64,000 nucleotides of DNA from Candidatus Bathyarchaeota archaeon (GTDB lineage: Archaea > Thermoproteota > Bathyarchaeia > Bathyarchaeales > Bathycorpusculaceae): assembly GCA_026014735.1 (NCBI GenBank), contig JAOZHT010000004.1, forward strand, positions 301,902-365,901. The letters run 5' to 3'. Made by a program: the position numbers and the translations under genes. The notes under the pieces were generated by a model that saw only the letters and a program-made list of their open reading frames with translations, was not told the origin of the DNA and searched no databases. Below are positions 24,951-33,106 of the stretch, piece by piece (the first letter of the stretch is position 1; each line of letters starts with the position of its first letter).

Positions 24951-26867
24951 TCATTTTTTGTTTTTAGCTTTAATCGCCGCTAATTTGCCGCCTGCCAAAA
25001 CCATCTCGCGTTCCAAACCGCTAAGGCTCAGAGTCACCGCTATCTTGGTGCCCTTGGTCCTGTTCAACACCGTTAAATGCTCTTTTAAGCCGTCAACCTC
25101 CAGCTCCAACACATCACCTAAATCCAGTGTATCGTAGTCTTTTTTATCCGCGAAGGTCAAGGGCAAGATGCCGAAGTTCACCAGATTAGCCATGTGAATA
25201 CGCGCAAAGGACTTGGCAAGGATAGCTTTTATCCCCAGGTACTTAGGCGCCAACGCTGCATGTTCGCGGCTGCTGCCCTGCCCATAGTTTTCGCCGCCCA
25301 CAATGAATCCTCCATCCTTCTCCTTGGCGCGGCCCGCAAAGGTCTTGTCGACATAGCAGAAGGTGTAGGTGCTGATTTGGGGTATGTTGCTGCGTAGCGA
25401 CATGATCTCGGAGCCCCCTGGCAGGATGTCGTCGGTTGAGATGTTATCGCCGGTTTTCAGGAGCACTTCGCCGCTGAGCTTTGCAGGCAAGGGCGGAAAA
25501 GACGGCAGAGGCCGAATGTTGGGGCCCATAATCACCGCGGAGCCCACGCATTGGCTAGGCTGAATAAACATGGAGTCGCTGATCAAGAAACGGCTGGGCA
25601 TCTGGATTTCTGGGAAGCCGCCGAGTTTGCGGGGATCAGTGATTTTGCCCGTTAACGCTGCTGCAACGGCGGTTTCGGGGCTGACAAGGTAAACCTTTGC
25701 ATCCTGGGTTCCGCTGCGTCCCTTAAAGTTGCGGTTAAAGGTGCGAAGCGACACGCCGCCGGAGGTGGGAGCCTGCCCGATGCCGATGCAGGGGCCGCAG
25801 CCGTTTTCCAGAATCCGCGCGCCGGACTGGATGATGGATTCAAGCTCGCCTGAAGAGGCCAGATTCACCATGACCTGACGGGACCCTGCCGAAACGGTGA
25901 GGCTGGTGTTCTCGGAGACGGTTTTGCCCTTGAGCAGTGCAGAAACGATTTTGAGGTCACGTAGCGAGCTGTTGGTGCAGCTGCCGATGCAGACCTGATC
26001 GACGGGGGTGCCTTCGAGTTCCGAGACGGTTTTGACGTTGTCGGGGCTGTGGGGCAACGCTATAAGCGGCTCCACCTTTGAGAGGTCGATTTCAAATGTT
26101 TCATCGTACACGGCGTCCTCGTCTGTTGCCAGTTCAACCCACTGTACCAAGCGTCCCTGCGCCTCCAGAAACGCGCGTGTAGTCTGGTCGGAGGGGAAAA
26201 TAGAGGTGGTGGCGCCTGTTTCGGTGCCCATGTTGGTTATGGTTCCCCGTTCAGGCACACTCAGCGTTTCGACGCCTGGCCCGTAGTATTCGAGGATTTT
26301 GTTGACGCCGCCCTTGACGGTTAAACGTTTTATCACTTCGAGGACAACGTCTTTGGCGGAGACAAACGGCGCCAGTTTACCCGTGAGTTTGATGCCGACA
26401 ATTCGGGGCATTTCAAGGTAGAAGGGTTCACCTGCCATAGCTGCCGCGACATCTAAGCCGCCTGCGCCGATGGCTATCATGCCCATGCCTCCAGCCGTTG
26501 GGGTGTGGCTGTCGCTTCCAAGCAGGGTTCTGCCGGGGCGTGCGAAGCGTTCAAGGTAGAGTTGGTGGCAGATGCCGTTGCCGGGGCGACTAAAGAGGAT
26601 GCCGTATTTGGCGGCGACGCCTTGGAGGTAGCGGTGGTCGTCGGCGTTGCGGAAGTCGTTTTGAAGCATGTTGTGGTCGACGAAGCTGACGCTAAGCTCG
26701 GTTTTAACTTTAGCCACACCCATGGATTCGAATTCAAGGTACGCCATGGTGCCTGTGCTGTCCTGGGTTAAGGTGTGATCGATTTTAAGCGCGATTTCTT
26801 CGCCGGCAACCATTTCACCCTCAACTAGGTGTTCTGCTATGATTTTTTGAGCTAACGTTTTCAGCAT
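24951..26867 (-). CDS. aconitate hydratase
   Basis: A 638-residue aconitase of the short type (as in Aquifex, TIGR01342). Visible: GSDSHTPTAGGMGMIAIGAGG, the cluster cysteines in CIGSCTNSS and NGCGPCIG, the swivel-domain linker and the active-site loop GGENYGQGSSREHAAL. It interconverts citrate and isocitrate through a 4Fe-4S cluster. Homoaconitase and isopropylmalate isomerase are usually split into two subunits, so the single-chain form supports aconitase. ATG at 26867. It stands alone, with 237 bases of non-coding sequence upstream. Confidence 0.9.
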   Translation of the reverse strand: MLKTLAQKIIAEHLVEGEMVAGEEIALKIDHTLTQDSTGTMAYLEFESMGVAKVKTELSVSFVDHNMLQNDFRNADDHRYLQGVAAKYGILFSRPGNGICHQLYLERFARPGRTLLGSDSHTPTAGGMGMIAIGAGGLDVAAAMAGEPFYLEMPRIVGIKLTGKLAPFVSAKDVVLEVIKRLTVKGGVNKILEYYGPGVETLSVPERGTITNMGTETGATTSIFPSDQTTRAFLEAQGRLVQWVELATDEDAVYDETFEIDLSKVEPLIALPHSPDNVKTVSELEGTPVDQVCIGSCTNSSLRDLKIVSALLKGKTVSENTSLTVSAGSRQVMVNLASSGELESIIQSGARILENGCGPCIGIGQAPTSGGVSLRTFNRNFKGRSGTQDAKVYLVSPETAVAAALTGKITDPRKLGGFPEIQMPSRFLISDSMFIQPSQCVGSAVIMGPNIRPLPSFPPLPAKLSGEVLLKTGDNISTDDILPGGSEIMSLRSNIPQISTYTFCYVDKTFAGRAKEKDGGFIVGGENYGQGSSREHAALAPKYLGIKAILAKSFARIHMANLVNFGILPLTFADKKDYDTLDLGDVLELEVDGLKEHLTVLNRTKGTKIAVTLSLSGLEREMVLAGGKLAAIKAKNKK

Positions 26868-27105
26868 CGTTTATCCCTACAGCTGTTCAGTTTAATGAAG
26901 CGTATACTTAGTGTTATTATGCATTTTGCGAGAGAAATTAAGGTTATCTTAGGAAATTCAAGGTTTTACTGAATTTCTCGTTATGAGCAAGAATTCAAAG
27001 GTGACTCCAACGTTAGCGTTAACTGTTGAACCGACACAGCGCACTGGCAGCTTGGGCAGCAATTAGACTACTACAAACCCTATTGCAGTAAACCCCATTT
27101 CCTAT

Positions 27106-27390
27106 TCATGTTTCTGTATTTTGTGGTTTAATGTTAGCCATAAAACCGTTAGCAAAGCCGTCAAACCGCAAAGTCTCCATCATCAACAGCCCTACGGCAC
27201 TGCATGCACTGCCCCAGTCCCCTCTAATTGTGTGGTCTATTTCGTTTAAAGTTGTGATTTTCTTTTCATCCAACGCCTGACAAAGATAAGTTATGTAGCC
27301 TATGGCACCTTCCAACCGTGCCTTCTGCAACAGCATATCGAGTTCACAACGGTTTAGGAGCACTTCGGAGTCAGCTATACTTTCACCCAT
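27106..27390 (-). CDS. hypothetical protein, divergent from AbrB-type gene
   Basis: A 94-residue, mainly helical protein (EVLLNRCELDMLLQKARLEGAIGYITYLCQAL). AGGTGA lies about five bases before the ATG at 27390; a GTG at 27399 overlaps that site. It is divergent from the AbrB-like gene at 27480, with three AGTACT motifs in between, so the two are probably co-regulated. I do not recognise the family. A toxin or a small regulator are possibilities that cannot be tested from sequence alone. Confidence 0.55.
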   Translation of the reverse strand: MGESIADSEVLLNRCELDMLLQKARLEGAIGYITYLCQALDEKKITTLNEIDHTIRGDWGSACSAVGLLMMETLRFDGFANGFMANIKPQNTET

Positions 27391-27407
27391 TTTTTTCACC
27401 TAATTTA

Positions 27408-27465
27408 AGTACTCTCACAGTACTCAATAAGGACGCGATTCTTATAAAAGTATCTTTAAAGTACT
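27408..27465. promoter_or_regulatory. repeated AGTACT operator region
   Basis: AGTACT occurs at 27408, 27419 and 27460, the last two inside the 12-base repeat AGTACTCAATAA. The repeats span the divergent promoters of the genes at 27106 and 27480, with a TATA-like TTATAAAAG between. AbrB/MazE-type proteins bind such sites and often regulate themselves. Confidence 0.6.
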
Positions 27466-27479
27466 CAATAAAATAGGTT

Positions 27480-27647
27480 ATGGAAATGCCAATCAAGCTA
27501 GAAGTAAGCGTAATGCAAGTGGGAAATTCCCTCAGAATAACAATCCCAAAAGAAGTAGCCGCACATTTAGAGCTAAAAAAAGGCGATATAGTGCAGATAT
27601 GGGCAGACGATAACCACGTATTTTTAGAGAAAAAAAATGCACCTTAG
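27480..27647 (+). CDS. AbrB/MazE-type DNA-binding protein
   Basis: A 55-residue swapped-hairpin protein: VMQVGNSLRITIPKEVAAHLELKKGDIVQIWAD is the complete SpoVT/AbrB domain (GNSLRITIPK matches the conserved core). AGG lies just before the ATG. Such proteins serve as antitoxins or as stand-alone regulators. No toxin adjoins downstream; the divergent gene at 27106 is the only candidate partner. Confidence 0.8.
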   Translation: MEMPIKLEVSVMQVGNSLRITIPKEVAAHLELKKGDIVQIWADDNHVFLEKKNAP

Positions 27648-27875
27648 ACAAATATTACGTATCAGGCATAAGAGTTGACTTTTAGGGGGGTTGGCGTATT
27701 GGACGTAACCCGCCTACTGGGCTTAGTGATCTAATAGACTTCTCTGTTTCCATCATAATTAACCCTAAAATCAGTAATTGCTGGGTCTATATGTGAGCTT
27801 TTTATCTGGCTCGATTCACCGAGCAGGTAAGCGGGATCGTAGCATCAAACTGTAAAAAACAATAAGGGGATTAAG

Positions 27876-29065
27876 TCAAAAATCATATTTTTTAATCCAT
27901 TCTTCTTTTAATTTACCGCCATCGATAAAGTGAATATATCGCCTATTTGCGTATGTTCCAGTGATGATTGTTGTTTTTGCTTGAGGGCTTATGCCTTTTG
28001 ACGTCACGACATACAGTACATGCACACACTTGGATTCGTTTGTCAGTGGGTCATTAAATGGTGTAGTAAAGGCTTCTTGTATTTGGTTTAATATGGGCGT
28101 TATACGAGTTCCTTCTGAACGAGTTGCATTGCCGTGAATTTCTCTAGCCTTTATTTGAAATGCAAAATTAATTCCAACGCCAAATCGATCATTCAAAAAG
28201 CACACAACATCTCTGCCATGTTCATCCGAACCATGGATATCAGAAACATTCTTGAACCCCTTCAACCGAAGTAAGGGGATGATTACATTTTTTCTCAGAA
28301 GATTCTCATCATTTTTTGAACCTTCAAATATTTCCTCAGCACTAACTGCGCTCTCTATCACGCCGATTGTTAATATTATAGAAAGTGAAGTTACAAATTC
28401 GTCAGTAGTGTGAGATATCTCAGTAGTCTGTGGAGTAACGTATATAGGAAGAACCGCATTGTGGACAAGGTAACCTTTACCAATAACCAGAGAAGATACG
28501 CCTGAAAATTCCCCTCTTCTGTATAGCGACTTATTGATTAACGATAAATTTGTAAAATATAGTATGCGCGTACAAAAGATGAGGTCGGTTAACGGCGCGC
28601 CATACTTTCGAGATAGCTTAGTACCAAAAGGGGTTAAGTTGCACCAACTGATTCCCATAGTTTCGTTTGCTTTTATTCCTGTGCTCTCTAAAAGCAAATT
28701 TAATCCAGTCCATCCAATGTCTGTTTCATTCTCCCCTGAGGAGTAGCACCAAAACGGCATCCCACATATTGAAACTACAATCCAGCCATAGACAGAAATA
28801 TTACGTGCAATTTGACCCAAATAATCATGATAGTTTCCCATGACTCTGGCATAGGAATAGTTTCTCCATGTCCGTTTACCAATACTACCTTTTCTGGATG
28901 TGTTCGTACAAGCTGATCAAGTTCGTCCATTGATTGGATATGGACTACTTCATAACCTTCTTTGTTTCTACAAAACTCGATAATTCGATTAAGCACATTT
29001 GTCGGGTTATGTATGAAACGATGGCGTACTCCATCAATGGCTAACACGTAAATTTGGGTAACCAT
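27876..29065 (-). CDS. GATase1-like domain fused to Mrr-like nuclease domain, interrupted by a frameshift
   Basis: Two overlapping frames join into one protein if one base is added to the GGG run at 28837-28839: VVLVNGHGETIPMPESW continues as GNYHDYLGQIARNISVYGW. The N-terminal part (NGHGE, then VSICGMPFWCYS) looks like a ThuA or class I glutamine-amidotransferase-like fold; this is tentative. The C-terminal part has the restriction-endonuclease pattern GSDEHGRDVVCF...FAFQIKA (D-QxK) and ends FIDGGKLKEEW, as Mrr-type nucleases do. About 396 residues in total. The ATG at 29065 or 29098 starts it. Lower GC than its surroundings suggests transfer. The frameshift may be an assembly error, decay or a switch. 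Confidence 0.6.
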
Positions 29066-29098
29066 AGCATGACAATAGCTTTTTTTGAAATTTAACAT

Positions 29099-29648
29099 TT
29101 GCTTAATTAAAAGTGGTTAGATAACTACAGGGCGGCGTTATCTTTTTACGGAACAGTTTAAAGTCTCCAAAATCGCCTCATACTCATAGCGATTGGCTAT
29201 AAGGGTTTTTAGCTCCGAACTACCATAAGTCTAATGGGAATTGGGTGAGGCGTGATTTTTCTCTTGTGTTTTTTGAAGCGCAAAATCGCTTATAGGGCGG
29301 CTTGACTTGGGGCCGTTGGGCGGTTGCCTGATTGTATGGGCTATGATAGTGCCCGACTTGTATGCGCTGTTCACTGCTAAGGTGCCGTTCTTGTGAATTC
29401 ATAAGAAGACTGCGCATTGCTTCCACATCCACACCACAGCGGTTTCAACATGGAGCCATGCAGGATGTGTGGAGAAAAACCAATATCCCACACCCAAATA
29501 GACAAAGAAAACAAAACGCCAAAAGCAATCTGGTCCTCAAGCAGACTTGTGGCACCCCATAAACCGCCACACCCACACAAAGAACAAAAAGCACTAAAAA
29601 CAAAAAAATGAAATAGGTAAGCCGCCATATCAATGACAGAGGAACACC
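29099..29648. other. 550-base stretch without clear gene
   Basis: No convincing gene. A possible 53-residue ORF on the plus strand (ATG at 29450, stop at 29611) encodes a single CRMC pair and a basic Pro/Lys tail, with no ribosome binding site; I give it low weight. The rest is AT-rich or short-ORF sequence. Confidence 0.3.
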
Positions 29649-30416
29649 ATGTCGTTTAAGGGTAAAATGCAGGAAGCCGCCAAAAGCAAAAACAGCCCCC
29701 TAATCTTAGCATTGGATTTCCCCTTCCAAGCCACCGAGAACCGAAACAACATCCTCATCAAAGCCCAAAAAATCCTCCAAGCCGTCCATCCCTACATCGC
29801 CGCCGTCAAAATCAATCATCACCTCACCTTGCCGCTGGGCACCTTTGATGGCGTGCAATTTTTGGTGGAGCAGATTCGGGGCGCGGGGATGCTGGCGATT
29901 ATGGATGCTAAGGTAAACGACATAGGCGCCACTAACCAAACCATTGCGGAATACTATTTTGCCGCGGGGTTTGATGCCATCATCGCGAATCCGTTTGTAG
30001 GCTGGGAGGAGGGGTTAAAGCCGCTTTTTGATGTCTCCAAGCGGCTGAACCGCGGCGTGATATTGCTGACTTACATGAGCCATAAGGGCGCGGTGGAGGG
30101 TTACGGTCAAACCATAGTGGATCCCTACACTGGCTTGCAGACGCCGCAGTACATCTCGTTTGCTAAGAAGGCGCTTCAGTGGGGTGCAGACGGCGTGGTT
30201 GTGGGTGCAACGGTTCCGGAAAAAATCGCTGAGGTTAAGGCTATTTTGGGCGATAAAGTGGCGGTTTACTCCCCGGGCGTAGGGGCACAGGGAGGAGCAG
30301 CGGCTTCGGCGATGAGGGCAGGCGCCAGCTACCTTATAGTCGGCAGAGAAATCATGATGGCTTCTGACCCAGCGGAGGCTGCTCAGCGGATTCTATGCGC
30401 TATTAAGGGTTTGTAA
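29649..30416 (+). CDS. pyrF: orotidine 5'-phosphate decarboxylase
   Basis: A 255-residue TIM barrel with the family's marks: LILALD at strand 1, AAVKINHHL at strand 2, the catalytic D-x-K-x-x-D in MDAKVNDIGATN, then YSPGVGAQGG and AGASYLIVGREIM forming the phosphate site. It makes UMP from OMP, the last step of pyrimidine synthesis. The length, above the usual 210-230, fits the crenarchaeal-type subgroup with longer loops. ATG at 29649. A ribbon-helix-helix gene runs convergently four bases beyond the stop. Confidence 0.92.
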   Translation: MSFKGKMQEAAKSKNSPLILALDFPFQATENRNNILIKAQKILQAVHPYIAAVKINHHLTLPLGTFDGVQFLVEQIRGAGMLAIMDAKVNDIGATNQTIAEYYFAAGFDAIIANPFVGWEEGLKPLFDVSKRLNRGVILLTYMSHKGAVEGYGQTIVDPYTGLQTPQYISFAKKALQWGADGVVVGATVPEKIAEVKAILGDKVAVYSPGVGAQGGAAASAMRAGASYLIVGREIMMASDPAEAAQRILCAIKGL

Positions 30417-30420
30417 GCGG

Positions 30421-30576
30421 TTATCTGCCGCGTTTGTTTTCCCAGAGTTCCTTTTTGAGCAGGTCGCGGACCGCGGAGCGGATGACGCTGCTTCGGCTGG
30501 GGTACATGTTGGCTCGGACGAGTTCGTCGAGGCCTTCTAGGTAGGCTTCTGGCAACAAAACGGTTACTAACTTCAT
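30421..30576 (-). CDS. ribbon-helix-helix DNA-binding protein
   Basis: A 51-residue protein: strand KLVTVLLPEAYLEGL, helix DELVRANMYPSRSSVIRSAVRDLLKKEL. The PSRSSVIRSAVRD stretch is the classical MetJ/Arc/CopG helix. It is too short for a ligand domain such as that of NikR, so it is likely a stand-alone repressor or antitoxin. Upstream, around 30600-30635, an AT-rich stretch with CATATG and TTATAT could hold its promoter and operator. Confidence 0.8.
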   Translation of the reverse strand: MKLVTVLLPEAYLEGLDELVRANMYPSRSSVIRSAVRDLLKKELWENKRGR

Positions 30577-30658
30577 TTTTGTATATCTCTCCCTGAAACT
30601 ATGTTAGCCATATGTTATGTGGCAAATATAAGAGTTAGCCCCAGCAGAAACCGGTCAG

Positions 30659-30871
30659 CTACCCAACAATGATTTCTTTCTTCGCTAGCCCCTCAACCAT
30701 CAACGGCACGATTTTGCTGGCTTTGAGGATCTCCAGGAACAGCGGCTCATCATTCTGGTCGACATGAACGATGAAATCTCCCATTTCTTTGGCGTGAGAC
30801 AGTTTACCCTTACCTTTAAGCACAATCGTAAGAACATCTGCGTCCTGCTCATACTTTATTTTATAAGTCAT
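30659..30871 (-). CDS. DUF2283-family protein, probable antitoxin
   Basis: A 70-residue protein beginning YKIKYEQDADVLTIVL and ending with LEILKASKI, the DUF2283 signature. It overlaps the end of the DUF4258 gene by 11 bases. DUF4258 and DUF2283 pairs are found together across bacteria and archaea and are proposed toxin-antitoxin modules. The ATG at 30871 is preferred to the GTG at 30880, which lies further inside the upstream gene. Confidence 0.75.
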   Translation of the reverse strand: MTYKIKYEQDADVLTIVLKGKGKLSHAKEMGDFIVHVDQNDEPLFLEILKASKIVPLMVEGLAKKEIIVG

Positions 30872-31142
30872 AACGCTCACGCCTCACTGGATAAAAGGTT
30901 ATAACGACTAAAAAGCCTTTTCTGAGTTCATAGACCACTCTAACCGCATGTCTGGGGCTTATTTTTTTCGTTGCTAAAAATTGTCCTTCTATAGCATCTA
31001 CCCGTTCAGGGTTTGATATAGTGTCAATTATTTGCTCTTTACTTATTTCAAAGCCGTAGCTTTGCAGTAGCTTGAATTTATCAAGGGCATGTTTAGTAAA
31101 TTGAATTTTTGACGCATCACTCAAGTTGAAGACGCCTTGCAT
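30861..31142 (-). CDS. DUF4258-family protein, probable RelE-like toxin
   Basis: A 93-residue protein with the DUF4258 pattern: IQFTKHALDKFKLLQSYGFEISKEQIIDTISNPERVD, then HAVRVVYELRKGFLVVITFYPV. The F[ST]xHAxxR/KF helix and the VVYE...VVITFYP strands match the RelE/BrnT-like fold. It precedes and overlaps the DUF2283 gene, an order seen in such pairs. Likely an RNase toxin; conserved basic residues (R113-like in RRERYDL) lie near the C-terminus. Confidence 0.75.
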   Translation of the reverse strand: MQGVFNLSDASKIQFTKHALDKFKLLQSYGFEISKEQIIDTISNPERVDAIEGQFLATKKISPRHAVRVVYELRKGFLVVITFYPVRRERYDL

Positions 31143-31167
31143 CTTGTTGTAGGAAGTTAAGATAAAG

Positions 31168-32013
31168 TTAATCCAAATTCCGCAGCTGCCTTAGCGTCCC
31201 AAGATATGTTCCATCCAACAGATACAGCTCAGAATCATCAATATCCACCGCCTCTGAGCGCAGGACAGGGCCAATTAATGCTTCACCGCCGATTTCCCTG
31301 CGTGGATGAGTATCGTTTATGGGTCTGCCGCCGAGGAAATCGTTGAAGCTGGGCATAATGTAGAGTTCCTCCGCTCGCAACTTGACATTAAAGTGCCTCT
31401 GCAGCGTCTCCTCTACGGAGCCCTCGATTTTTGTGCCATGCTTAGCCAGCAGAACCTTCGCCAGCGCCATCCCATCGCAGCTCGCATGCATCCAGACCTG
31501 CCGCGTCATCTTGCAGCCGGCTGGGTCACGGAAAACCACCACGGGATGCAGGTGCCCCATAACTAGCGTCTTGCAGCCCAGCAGTGCAGGCGAGGGCCAC
31601 TTGTGACCATGAAAAACACCGACGTCGCCGACGACTGCGCCGCTGGAGGGGAGCAGCTGGATGTTTTCGGGGAGCAGCGGTTCAAGGTTGGCGTCGTGGT
31701 TGCCGCGGACGATGGCTATGTCACCAATGTGGGTTTGCAGTTGCCTGAAGAAGTCGGGGATATCCTGCCATTCCGCGCGTTCGCTTTTAGTTACCGTGTA
31801 CTTGACGTCTCCGAGAATAATCAATTTGTCGGGCTTGTATTGGGACAGGATGGAGACGAGTTTGGTTAGAATCTTGGGGGTTTGGCTGGGCACATGGATG
31901 CCTCGGTCCTGAAGCTCCATCTCCCAGCCGAGGTGGGGATCCGCGATTAGAAGGGTCTTGGTTTTTCCTTCTTTAACAAGCGCAGCTGGATGAGGCAGAA
32001 GCAGCTTAAGCAT
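31168..32013 (-). CDS. metallophosphoesterase (COG1407-like)
   Basis: A 281-residue calcineurin-like phosphoesterase. Metal ligands are visible in LLIADPHLGWE, IILGDVKY, VRGNHDANL, FHGHKWP and MGHLHPVV. COG1407 archaeal enzymes are ICC-like phosphohydrolases, sometimes linked to DNA repair helicases. Overlaps the IMPase gene by eight bases, so both belong to one operon. Substrate unknown. Confidence 0.85.
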   Translation of the reverse strand: MLKLLLPHPAALVKEGKTKTLLIADPHLGWEMELQDRGIHVPSQTPKILTKLVSILSQYKPDKLIILGDVKYTVTKSERAEWQDIPDFFRQLQTHIGDIAIVRGNHDANLEPLLPENIQLLPSSGAVVGDVGVFHGHKWPSPALLGCKTLVMGHLHPVVVFRDPAGCKMTRQVWMHASCDGMALAKVLLAKHGTKIEGSVEETLQRHFNVKLRAEELYIMPSFNDFLGGRPINDTHPRREIGGEALIGPVLRSEAVDIDDSELYLLDGTYLGTLRQLRNLD

Positions 32014-32830
32014 CGGGTTTTATCAGGCTCAAAAGGCGTTTATGCATCTCAACGTTGGCTGAGGCAACAAAACTCAGTGTCTGACGAGGATCCAGAGGCA
32101 CATCAATAGGCTGGTTTTGGGCGTCGGTGACGATTCCGCCAGATTCCTCCACGATTAGAAAGCCAGCGGCGACATCGGTGGTGCGGATTTTGCAGCGTAA
32201 ATCAATGAAGCCATCTGTTAAGCCCTCGGCGACGTAGCAGACCTCCAGTGCGTTGGCTCCGAAGTGGCGTGTGTGCTTGGTGTTGTGGATAACGGAGCTG
32301 AAGGTGGCTATGTCAGCGGGGGTTTTGTAGGTGTTAATGTCTATGCCTACTACGGCTTCGTCAAGCAGGGTTGTTGTGGAAGTGTGGAGGGGTTTGCCGT
32401 TGGCTGATGCGCCGTTTCCGCGATGGGCCAGGTAGGTGACGTCGTGGGCTAAATCCGCCACCATGCCCGCGTAGACGGAGCCAAGCGTGGGCTTGTCGGC
32501 TACCGCGATAGAGGAGGCGTAGAAGGGCAAGCCGTGGGTGAGGTTGGTGGTTCCGTCGATGGGGTCCACACATAAAAAGCAGCCGTCGGGTGAGGACCCG
32601 ATTTTTTTTAAACCTGATTCCTCGCTGATAAGCGTGAAGGAAACGCCGTGGCTATGAAGGGTCTGCACGATGGCGGACTCCGCTGCAAGGTCCACGGGCT
32701 TCATTAAGTCGCCGCCTGCGCCTCTGCCTAGATTCGGCTGGGGTTCCCGGATGGTTGCCAGGCACGGCTTGATGGAGGCTTGGATGTTTTGTTTGCATTC
32801 AAAGAGGATTTGCAGCCAATCAACGTTCAT
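32006..32830 (-). CDS. suhB: inositol monophosphatase / fructose-1,6-bisphosphatase family
   Basis: A 274-residue sugar phosphatase with the three motifs: ISEESG, DPIDGTTNLTHGLPFY and RTTDVAAGFLIVEESGG. Archaeal members hydrolyse both inositol 1-phosphate and fructose 1,6-bisphosphate; which one applies here cannot be read from sequence. The last residues overlap the start of the metallophosphoesterase gene. ATG at 32830. Confidence 0.88.
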   Translation of the reverse strand: MNVDWLQILFECKQNIQASIKPCLATIREPQPNLGRGAGGDLMKPVDLAAESAIVQTLHSHGVSFTLISEESGLKKIGSSPDGCFLCVDPIDGTTNLTHGLPFYASSIAVADKPTLGSVYAGMVADLAHDVTYLAHRGNGASANGKPLHTSTTTLLDEAVVGIDINTYKTPADIATFSSVIHNTKHTRHFGANALEVCYVAEGLTDGFIDLRCKIRTTDVAAGFLIVEESGGIVTDAQNQPIDVPLDPRQTLSFVASANVEMHKRLLSLIKPDA

Positions 32831-33013
32831 TGCTTAGACCTTCGATGTATTATAAGCGGACGGGTTGATAAAGAATCACATCAGGCGACGTGCCCGTTTA
32901 GTGTCTTCCGAAATGAAAGCTGCCCTTTCTGCTTGTGGCAGGCTCCACAACCAGTCTGCAATGCGCCCCAGCGCCTGACGCAAAATCGGGTTGTTTCTGG
33001 TAAACCTTGGGTT

Positions 33014-33045
33014 GTTGTTGTGTAAAGAGGGGTCCCCACAACAAC
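33014..33045. repeat. perfect 9-base inverted repeat in intergenic region
   Basis: GTTGTTGTG (33014-33022) and CACAACAAC (33037-33045) can form a stem with a 14-base loop that itself contains the palindrome GGGGTCCCC. It lies between the convergently or tandemly read 32830 and 33107 ends and may be a transcript end structure. No gene is seen in 32831-33106. Confidence 0.5.
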
Positions 33046-33106
33046 TATACAAAAACAGTCAGTGCCAGATTTTTTGATCTGCTAATAATCAGTGAATAAA
33101 CAGCTC

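Noticed and set aside
27660..27870. tRNA-like T-arm (GGCTCGATTCACCGAGC)
   Set aside because: The loop does not fit TTCRANY on either strand and there is no acceptor or anticodon stem; just a small hairpin.
29377..29628. Minus-strand hydrophobic ORF in the gene-poor stretch before pyrF
   Set aside because: No start signal, odd composition and overlap with other equally open frames.
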